In this document: in pieces, positions 17,067 through 23,629 of the stretch | Layout of the letters: each line of letters begins with the position of its first letter | How positions within the stretch are numbered: position 1 is the stretch's first letter | Source: CAYSBE01 sp964429245 | Lineage (GTDB): Bacteria; Bacteroidota; Bacteroidia; UKL13-3 | Reading direction: 5' to 3' | Length of the DNA: 26,358 nucleotides | Assembly (NCBI GenBank): GCA_964429245.1 | Contig: CAYSBE010000023.1 | Location: 1-26,358, forward strand | Position numbers and translations under genes: made by a program | The notes under the pieces: generated by a model | What the model saw: only the letters and a program-made list of their open reading frames with translations | Told to the model about the DNA's origin: nothing | Database searches by the model: none

Positions 17067-17672
17067 TTACTTCTTACTTACTGTTTTTTCTGTTGGCATG
17101 GTGCCAAATATGTAATCCCACAACATGGTTGATACACCAAATGCCTTGTCTTCAAATTTGGGATTATGGTGTTTGTGGTGGTGTTCCCAGAAAAATTTAA
17201 AAGGTTTTATTGGTTTGTAAGCATGAACAATAAAATGGATGGTGGTGTAAAATAAATATCCCGATAACAAACCTGCCAAAAAGATAAACACGTTTTCTCG
17301 CAAGATGATCCACCAAAAGGTGAGAAAAATAAGAAAAATGATTGTTCCGGGTAAAGGAGGCATGAGTAAACGCTCCCTATCTCTTGGGAATTCATGGTGA
17401 ATACCATGTATGATGTATTGAAAACGTGAGGCAGGAATATGAAACAAAAAACGATGAAGCATGTACTCCTTAAGTGTCCAAATAAGCACCCCGAATAAAA
17501 AAAAGATGATGGAAGCCGTGAGATTGACGTTATTCATCCAAAAGCACCAAGCCATAAATGAACCATAAGTAAGTATGTGCAAAACTGGATTGGTTTTGGT
17601 AAATACTTCAAGAAATTTACTTTGGAACATTGTCCCTTTTTCTTCTTTATTTTTTAAACTTTCTAAGGCCAT
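17067..17672 (-). CDS. Fatty acid 2-hydroxylase-like membrane enzyme (sterol desaturase superfamily)
   Basis: This family uses a di-metal centre held by histidines to hydroxylate lipids in the membrane. The 201-residue protein has about four hydrophobic segments and the expected histidine set: H73 and H78 (EYMLHRFLFH), H89, H92 and H93 (HGIHHEFPRDRERL), H146 and H150 (HFIVHAY), and H164-H169 (HHHKHH). The pattern HRFLFH then HxxHHxxPxDxxRLxxPP closely resembles eukaryotic FA2H/Scs7, which makes 2-hydroxy fatty acids of sphingolipids. The cytochrome b5 domain of those enzymes is absent. A role in 2-hydroxylating sphingolipid or other fatty acids is inferred. An in-frame ATG at 17630 (M15) is an alternative start. 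It sits between the binding-protein gene (26 bases upstream) and rnhA. Confidence 0.88.
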   Translation of the reverse strand: MALESLKNKEEKGTMFQSKFLEVFTKTNPVLHILTYGSFMAWCFWMNNVNLTASIIFFLFGVLIWTLKEYMLHRFLFHIPASRFQYIIHGIHHEFPRDRERLLMPPLPGTIIFLIFLTFWWIILRENVFIFLAGLLSGYLFYTTIHFIVHAYKPIKPFKFFWEHHHKHHNPKFEDKAFGVSTMLWDYIFGTMPTEKTVSKK

Positions 17673-17698
17673 AACGGTAAATTGAGAAGGTTATAAAA

Positions 17699-18577
17699 CT
17701 ACACAAATTTATGATTTAATATGTGAGGTTGATAACAAATCGTTTCCATTTCTGGTATTTCTTGAATAATATTCATGCTGTTAAGATTGAATAAAATCTT
17801 TTTAAAACTTTCGGATTCTATTTGCGGAGCGCATGCATATTCCAATTCTTTAAACCATTGCTGAGCATCCTCTGTTTTTATACCATAGCGAGTTGCCACC
17901 AATTCAGGTGCTTGTACATTATTCATTAACAGCCAGCAATGCAAGTTTATAATATTCAATAATTCAGTAATGGCATTTGCGTTTTTCTCAATAAATTGAG
18001 TGGTAGCAGCAATAACAAAACAAGGCCAAGGGGTAACACATTCACCAATCATTCTGAATTCACCTGCATCAACCAATGGTTTGGTTGTAAATTTTTCCCA
18101 TAAAAATAGCTGAGCAGTATCTTCTTTAAGTGCTTTGCGTGCTCCTTCCATATCACCTACCACAACAAAATCATGATCAGAAAGCTGAAATCCATTATTT
18201 CTGGCATTTACATAGGCCATCAAATGAGAGCCTGATTTATACCTACTGATGGCGTATTTTTTTTCGGGCATATCAGCAATGGATAGTATCGAAGAAGTTG
18301 CATGAACGAAAATACCCCAATGCAATGGTGAATTCACATAGAACTGCAAAATCTTACTTGGATTTCCTTGCATGATATCTGCTACAATGCCTTCAGTTAG
18401 CCCAATTGCAAAATCTAAATCGCCATTTCTTAACGATTTGCACATGGCTCCTGTTCCTCCCGGAACATCTTGCCATTCTACATCAAAACCAGCTTCAGCA
18501 AACGAGCCATTCTCTATGGCCATATGCCAAGCAAGGTTAAAGTGTTCAGACACTCCGCCAACTCTAATTGTGAGCAT
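17699..18577 (-). CDS. Orphan cytosolic substrate-binding-fold protein (SsuA/THI5-like)
   Basis: The 292-residue protein resembles the periplasmic-binding-protein fold of ABC nitrate/sulfonate/taurine importers. Recognisable features are GGVSEHFNLAWH at the start, DVPGGTGAMCKSLRNGDLDF near 45-65, ISRYKSGSHLMAYVNARN in the middle and ECVTPWPCFVIAATTQFIE later. It has no signal peptide or lipobox, and no ABC permease or ATPase is nearby, so it is probably cytosolic. Its ligand and role are unknown. It lacks the cysteine-rich motif of THI5-type pyrimidine synthases. The ATG at 18577 is chosen over an in-frame TTG at 18604 because that TTG lies inside a candidate -7 box. It may be co-transcribed with the hydroxylase 26 bases downstream. 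Confidence 0.78.
   Translation of the reverse strand: MLTIRVGGVSEHFNLAWHMAIENGSFAEAGFDVEWQDVPGGTGAMCKSLRNGDLDFAIGLTEGIVADIMQGNPSKILQFYVNSPLHWGIFVHATSSILSIADMPEKKYAISRYKSGSHLMAYVNARNNGFQLSDHDFVVVGDMEGARKALKEDTAQLFLWEKFTTKPLVDAGEFRMIGECVTPWPCFVIAATTQFIEKNANAITELLNIINLHCWLLMNNVQAPELVATRYGIKTEDAQQWFKELEYACAPQIESESFKKILFNLNSMNIIQEIPEMETICYQPHILNHKFV
17704..17711 (-). promoter_or_regulatory. Possible internal -7 box upstream of the hydroxylase gene
   Basis: On the - strand TAAATTTG matches the TAnnTTTG consensus and lies in the last codons of the binding-protein gene, about 32 bases upstream of the hydroxylase ATG. A TTG occurs 24 bases further upstream, slightly wide of normal spacing. It could give the hydroxylase-rnhA pair its own promoter, but chance is a fair alternative. 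Confidence 0.3.
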
Positions 18578-18601
18578 ACTTGAATTGTTACTAATTGTTT
18601 G

Positions 18602-18630
18602 CAAAATTACGTTTTTACTTGTCTACACAA
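18602..18630 (-). promoter_or_regulatory. Candidate Bacteroidota promoter for the substrate-binding gene
   Basis: On the - strand a TTG (18630-18628) is followed by an 18-base spacer and TAATTTTG (18609-18602), matching TTG-N17-23-TAnnTTTG. The transcript would start near 18597, leaving about 20 bases of leader before the ATG at 18577. This also argues against the TTG at 18604 being the start codon. Confidence 0.55.
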
Positions 18631-18757
18631 GTATTATTTACCTTATGTTTAATGATGCTTAAACACGAGAACAATTAAAATTGTTTATATGTATAATTTT
18701 AGGAACAAGTTTAAAACGCAACAATTATTTAATAAATATTATACACTATCATTAGGC

Positions 18758-18765
18758 TACATTTG
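18758..18765 (+). promoter_or_regulatory. Possible -7 box just before the desaturase gene
   Basis: TACATTTG matches TAnnTTTG and ends six bases before the ATG at 18772. If used, the transcript would be nearly leaderless. No TTG -33 element is visible at normal spacing, so confidence is low. Confidence 0.28.
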
Positions 18766-18771
18766 TATCAT

Positions 18772-19878
18772 ATGTCGCAAACTATCCATTTTAAAAGCAA
18801 CTTACCGGAAGAAAAACAATTCTGGAAAGCACTACGCAAAAATGTAAATACCTATTTCGAAACCAACAATATTTCACCCAAAGCAAATACGGAAATGGTC
18901 ATAAAAACCATTATGATGATGCTGGCCTATTTTATTCCGCTATGCTGCGTTTTTTATTTACCATCAAGTATACTCACCGGATTAATCCTGGTAATCATTA
19001 TCGGGTTTGCCAAAGCAGGTATAGGTATGAGCGTAATGCATGACGCATTGCATGGCGCTTACTCATCAAAAAAATGGGTAAACAAATTGGTTGGCTCATC
19101 CATGTATATGATAGGCAGCAATGTATTTAATTGGAAAATACAGCACAATATCTATCACCACGCCTACACAAATATTGACGGGCTTGACGAGGATATACAA
19201 ACACGATGGATTATCCGATTAAGCGAATATACTCCACTCAAACCCATTCATCGTTTTCAGCATATTTATGCATTCGTGTTGTATGGTTTAATGACTTTCT
19301 CAATGCTCATCAGCGATGTAACACAACTCATCAGTTACAACAAACAAGGACTTACACAAAAACACGGTGGCAAGTCGAAAAATGAATTGGGTAAAATGCT
19401 GGCGGTTAAATTCATCTATCTGTTTATTATGATTGCTCTGCCATTATTAATTACTGATTATCGTTGGTGGCAGGTACTCATCGGTTTTACCATCATGCAC
19501 TGGATTGCAGGTTTCATTCTGTCGTTGGTATTTCAGCTGGCACATATTGTGGAAGGCGCGCACCAACACGAAGGACACGGCACTGTTGATGTTGAGAATG
19601 AATGGGCTGTCCACCAAATGCTTACCACAGCAGATTTTGCCCCAAAAAACAGATTACTCAACTGGTATGTTGGCGGATTAAACTTTCAGGTGGTGCATCA
19701 TTTGTTTCCGCATATCTGTCATGTGCATTATCCAAAACTTGCCATTATTGTGGCCCAAACTGCAGCAGAATATGGCATTTCATATAATATCAAACCTACC
19801 TTAACATCAGCCATTCAATCTCATATTGTGCGCATGAAGGAACTGGGCTCGGGCAAAACGGCTATGGCCATTGTATGA
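18772..19878 (+). CDS. Membrane fatty acid desaturase
   Basis: This integral membrane di-iron enzyme puts double bonds into acyl chains of lipids or acyl-CoA. The 368 residues contain the three histidine boxes: H90-x3-H94 (MHDALHG), H125-x3-H129-H130 (HNIYHH) and Q306-x2-H309-H310 (NFQVVHHLFPHI), plus the family motifs VEGAHQHEGHG and AVHQMLTTADFAP. Two pairs of hydrophobic segments flank the boxes. The third box begins with Q rather than H, as in front-end and some bacterial acyl-lipid desaturases, but no cytochrome b5 domain is attached, so regioselectivity cannot be read from sequence. The ATG at 18772 is preferred over a TTG at 18763. It is divergent from the substrate-binding gene, sharing a 194-base region. 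Confidence 0.93.
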   Translation: MSQTIHFKSNLPEEKQFWKALRKNVNTYFETNNISPKANTEMVIKTIMMMLAYFIPLCCVFYLPSSILTGLILVIIIGFAKAGIGMSVMHDALHGAYSSKKWVNKLVGSSMYMIGSNVFNWKIQHNIYHHAYTNIDGLDEDIQTRWIIRLSEYTPLKPIHRFQHIYAFVLYGLMTFSMLISDVTQLISYNKQGLTQKHGGKSKNELGKMLAVKFIYLFIMIALPLLITDYRWWQVLIGFTIMHWIAGFILSLVFQLAHIVEGAHQHEGHGTVDVENEWAVHQMLTTADFAPKNRLLNWYVGGLNFQVVHHLFPHICHVHYPKLAIIVAQTAAEYGISYNIKPTLTSAIQSHIVRMKELGSGKTAMAIV

Positions 19879-19939
19879 GCACAACATAAAGGTATAATTA
19901 TTAGATAAGCATTAACTTCGTTTCCTAATTTATTACATC

Positions 19940-22423
19940 TTGCCATTTAATTTTGCTGCCATACAACTTCCGGTTGTTGAAGTCATTCCCGAAGTATTAT
20001 CATTACTTGAAACAAACAATACGCTTATTATAAACGCGCCTCCCGGTGCAGGGAAAAGTACAATTATCCCGCCTGCATTGTTGGAGCAGCAATGGTTGCA
20101 TGGCAAAAAAATCATCATGCTTGAGCCTCGTAGGCTTGCTGCAAAAAGCATTGCTGCACGTATTGCAGATTTATTGAATGAACCGGTGGGTGAAACTGTT
20201 GGATACCGTATCAGATTTGAAAGCAAGGTGAGCAGCAATACCAAACTTGAAGTGGTAACCGAAGGAATTCTTACACGCATGCTTCAATCAGACAATGCAC
20301 TTGAAGAGGTAAGTATCGTGATATTTGATGAGTTTCATGAACGGAGCCTGCATGCAGATTTAGCTTTGGCACTTTGCCGTGAAGCCCAGCAAGTGCTTAG
20401 ACCCGACTTGCGTATCATGATTATGTCGGCTACACTGAATATGCCTCAACTTACCTCTTTGCTTAAATGTCCAGTTGTAATAAGCGAAGGCAAGCAATAT
20501 CCTGTAGAAATAAAATATACGGGAGATAATGATACGATGCTTTTGCCCGAACTAACCGCCCGCACGGTGATAAAAGCAATGCAAGAAAATGAAGGAGATG
20601 CCTTGGTATTTCTACCCGGTGAAGGCGAAATCAAAAAAACTGCTGAGCTCTTATCCAAAGAACTTCGTGAATTTTCAATTCATCCATTGTATGGCATGTT
20701 GCCTTTTGGCGAACAACAAAAAGCTATTATGCCCAATAAAAGCGGCAATCGCAAAGTGGTTCTTGCCACTTCCATTGCTGAAACCAGTTTAACCATAGAG
20801 GGTGTAAGAATTGTCATTGATACAGGCTTTGGCCGTATTTCCCGTTTCAATCCCGCATCGGGTTTATCACGACTTGAAACCGTGATGGTGACAAAAGATT
20901 CGGCTGACCAGCGTGCAGGACGTGCAGGCCGATTAAGTGCTGGTGTTTGTTACCGCATGTGGACAAAAGCTACACATGAACGACTTATCGAACACCGAGT
21001 GCCAGAAATAATGGAAGCCGACCTCACTCCGCTTATGTTGGAAATGGCCATGTGGGGTGTGCATGATATTGAAAAACTAACTTGGCTTACTCCACCGCCC
21101 AAAGCAGCAATAGCTATGGCAATTGAAACACTTGAGCAACTCAATGCAACTGAAAATAGGTTGATAACCGATCATGGAAAAGCATTGCACGCCCTACCCT
21201 GCCATCCACGCATTGCACACATGTTGCTCAAAGCAAAAGATGATGCTGCTGTGGCCCTAGCTGCCGACATTGCAGCCATTCTTGAGGAGCGAGATTCGTT
21301 ACCTAAAGAATCAGGTATTGACATCAACCTGCGTATCGAATTGTTGAGAAGAGCAAGAAACAATGGAAAAATCATAGGTCGCTTGTCACGCATTGATAAA
21401 ATATCGGCTCAATACCGCAACATGCTGAATGCCGAAGTCGACAATGGCCCTATTGATGTACACGAAACAGGTTTGTTACTTGCATTTGCCTATCCTGAAC
21501 GCATTGCTTGTGCCCGCACCGGAAACAATGCCCAGTTTCAATTAGCCAATGGCAAAATTGCCACAGCCGGCCACCGAGACGACCTGGCAAACGAGCCTTG
21601 GCTTGCCATTGCCAATATGGATGCGCGCGATGGATTAGGAAAAATATTTTTAGCAGCACCACTCAATCCGAAGGATTTGCTGCCTATGGTGAAAGAAAAA
21701 ACAACACTAATATGGGATATTAGAAAAGGAGGCTTGCAAGCAAGCAAAGACTTGCGCATTGGTAGTATTGTTTTAAAATCAACTCCAATTAGAGATTTAA
21801 AATCTGAAGAAGTTAATCAGGCTATAAAATCTGTTTTGCAAACCGATGGGAAGCAATTGCTAAATTTTGATGAACATACAGAGCAGTTGCAAAACCGCAT
21901 ACTGAGTTTGCGCAGCTGGAATAAGGATGAGTCTTGGCCAGATATGAGCACATCAACCCTGCTAGCCGGAAACTTTGAGTGGCTGTTGCCACTTGCAATA
22001 GGTGCACGTAAAAACGATGACCTGAAGCGCATCAATCTTACCGAAGCCATTAAGAGCATACTAAGTTGGGAACAACAACAACAATTAGAAAAATTGGCAC
22101 CCGAAAAAATAACTGTACCGAGTGGTTCAACTATTCCAATTGTATATTTTGAAAATGGTGACACCCCGGTTTTATCTGTAAGATTACAAGAAGTATTTGG
22201 CATGGCCGATACACCAAAACTAAATAATGGAAATACACCTGTTGTCATGCACCTGCTTTCACCGGGATTTAAACCTGTGCAAGTAACCAGCGACCTGCGC
22301 AGTTTTTGGAACAACACCTATTTTGAAGTAAAAAAAGAACTGCAACGCAGATACCCAAAACATGCCTGGCCCGATGAACCCTTGGAAGCCAAAGCAGTGG
22401 CAAAAGGTGGGGTGCGGAAGTAA
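19940..22423 (+). CDS. hrpB: ATP-dependent helicase HrpB (TTG start)
   Basis: HrpB is a DEAH-family RNA helicase-like protein found widely in bacteria; its role in most of them is unclear. The 827 residues match the family. Motif I is APPGAGKST (33-41), motif II is DEFH (130-133, the variant normal for HrpB), motif III SATL near 163, and motif VI QRAGRAGR (324-331). The C-terminal third (about 470-810), with LLAFAYPERIA and a final WPDEPLEAKA, is the HrpB-specific region. The start is taken as TTG at 19940: no in-frame ATG or GTG exists upstream before a stop, and the next ATG lies beyond the Walker A motif. The desaturase gene ends 61 bases upstream. Confidence 0.94.
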   Translation: MPFNFAAIQLPVVEVIPEVLSLLETNNTLIINAPPGAGKSTIIPPALLEQQWLHGKKIIMLEPRRLAAKSIAARIADLLNEPVGETVGYRIRFESKVSSNTKLEVVTEGILTRMLQSDNALEEVSIVIFDEFHERSLHADLALALCREAQQVLRPDLRIMIMSATLNMPQLTSLLKCPVVISEGKQYPVEIKYTGDNDTMLLPELTARTVIKAMQENEGDALVFLPGEGEIKKTAELLSKELREFSIHPLYGMLPFGEQQKAIMPNKSGNRKVVLATSIAETSLTIEGVRIVIDTGFGRISRFNPASGLSRLETVMVTKDSADQRAGRAGRLSAGVCYRMWTKATHERLIEHRVPEIMEADLTPLMLEMAMWGVHDIEKLTWLTPPPKAAIAMAIETLEQLNATENRLITDHGKALHALPCHPRIAHMLLKAKDDAAVALAADIAAILEERDSLPKESGIDINLRIELLRRARNNGKIIGRLSRIDKISAQYRNMLNAEVDNGPIDVHETGLLLAFAYPERIACARTGNNAQFQLANGKIATAGHRDDLANEPWLAIANMDARDGLGKIFLAAPLNPKDLLPMVKEKTTLIWDIRKGGLQASKDLRIGSIVLKSTPIRDLKSEEVNQAIKSVLQTDGKQLLNFDEHTEQLQNRILSLRSWNKDESWPDMSTSTLLAGNFEWLLPLAIGARKNDDLKRINLTEAIKSILSWEQQQQLEKLAPEKITVPSGSTIPIVYFENGDTPVLSVRLQEVFGMADTPKLNNGNTPVVMHLLSPGFKPVQVTSDLRSFWNNTYFEVKKELQRRYPKHAWPDEPLEAKAVAKGGVRK

Positions 22424-22498
22424 TTGATGAGCTTAAAGAATCAATTTGAACTTCCTAACCTTTTATTGATTATTTGGGGATAAATTTATATTCGTGTT

Positions 22499-22873
22499 AT
22501 GAAACTACGCATAAAAGGAAATAGCCTACGACTACGTGTAACCAAGCCCGAGATAAATCAATTTGCTGAAACGGGATTGATTGAAGAGATTACACATATT
22601 GGCATGCATCAACTAGTGTATCAACTTAAGAAATCAGCCACACACAACCAACTTGCAGCCGAAATGACGGGAACAACCATAAGTGTGTTAATGCCTGAGA
22701 AAATGGCCAATGAGTGGACTTCAACTGAGCGTGTGGGTTATGAAAACAATATGCCATTGCCAAATGGGGATTCTTTATTCCTTTTGCTTGAAAAAGATTT
22801 TAAATGTTTGGATAATACCAACGAGGACCAAAGTGATATGTATGACAATCCCTTGGCAGAGCTTCATAAATAA
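22499..22873 (+). CDS. DUF7009-like small protein
   Basis: The 124-residue protein starts MKLRIKGNSLRLRVTKPEI and contains ISVLMPEKMANEWTSTERVG and LFLLLEKDFKCLD, a layout I recognise as the DUF7009 family of Bacteroidota and a few other phyla. It is soluble, with no signal peptide, membrane helix or obvious catalytic motif. A single cysteine sits in the KDFKCL motif. Function is unknown. It follows hrpB after 75 bases. A weak promoter-like TTG-N18-TATATTCG ends just before its ATG, so it may be transcribed separately. Its stop codon is only three bases from the stop of the convergent GLPGLI gene. Confidence 0.8.
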   Translation: MKLRIKGNSLRLRVTKPEINQFAETGLIEEITHIGMHQLVYQLKKSATHNQLAAEMTGTTISVLMPEKMANEWTSTERVGYENNMPLPNGDSLFLLLEKDFKCLDNTNEDQSDMYDNPLAELHK

Positions 22874-22876
22874 GAA

Positions 22877-23629
22877 TCAAAATACCACTTTCCAATAATT
22901 CTTTCGACCATATTTTCCCCAATCTTTCATTGCTGCATCCAATTCTTTTAGCATAGCTTCTTGGTTAATGGATTGAGATTTTTTATTCCATTTAAAGGCT
23001 AAATCTTCCTCTGAAACGGGAACTCCTTCTACACTGATGGCAAAAAAGGTATAATGTATCATAGGTATTACTACGCCCAAAATCATACCTGGAAGCCCTG
23101 AAAAACTTTCCGGCCCAGAACTAACAGGAATCTCTTCTGTATAAAATGCAATTACATACATTGAATCATACAGAATGGTAGTTGCTTTACGACAATTAAA
23201 ACCTGCAATTTCTCTATACTCACCAGTAATTTTCCATTCATACTGAGGTATTGAGTCTTCAATTAGGTATATTTTTTCATAAACCGTTTTTTGTTGTGTC
23301 ATTCGGTTATCTTTAAATACTTTCATCACCACATTATCAAATGCAATGCGCCAATAGTATGAGCTTATTAATTTATTTTCTTCTTCTTTAAGCAAAGTAT
23401 ATAGAGATTGATTGTTATTAAAACTTAGTTGCATATAATCAACCCTGTATCTGGGTACTTGATTCTTTATTTGATTATACCATTGTTTTGAATCCTCTTC
23501 AATTTGCTTATGCAGGTTCTCTTTGCGTTCATAGGTAATTTTTCCCTGCAAAATGACTTTCTGAGCCTCAAGTTTGTGACACAAACAGAAAAACAAAATC
23601 AGTAAACTTATATTACTCTTCTTCATCAT
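22877..23629 (-). CDS. GLPGLI family protein, secreted
   Basis: The 250-residue protein has a clear N-terminal signal peptide (hydrophobic LLILFFCLCHKLEAQ after two lysines) and the family hallmark GLPGMILGV near 180, preceded by EIPVSSGPESFS. It also carries the typical GEYREIAGFNCRKAT segment and a strand-rich body, consistent with export to the periplasm. The function of GLPGLI proteins is not established. They are often encoded beside outer-membrane beta-barrel proteins, as here: its start overlaps the end of the upstream barrel gene by 17 bases, so the two are surely co-transcribed. Either of two adjacent ATGs (23629 or 23626) could be the start. Confidence 0.9.
   Translation of the reverse strand: MMKKSNISLLILFFCLCHKLEAQKVILQGKITYERKENLHKQIEEDSKQWYNQIKNQVPRYRVDYMQLSFNNNQSLYTLLKEEENKLISSYYWRIAFDNVVMKVFKDNRMTQQKTVYEKIYLIEDSIPQYEWKITGEYREIAGFNCRKATTILYDSMYVIAFYTEEIPVSSGPESFSGLPGMILGVVIPMIHYTFFAISVEGVPVSEEDLAFKWNKKSQSINQEAMLKELDAAMKDWGKYGRKNYWKVVF

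Noticed and set aside
20327..20338. DEFH instead of DEAH in the helicase motif II
   Set aside because: DEFH is the normal form in the HrpB family as I recall it, so it is not a mutation.
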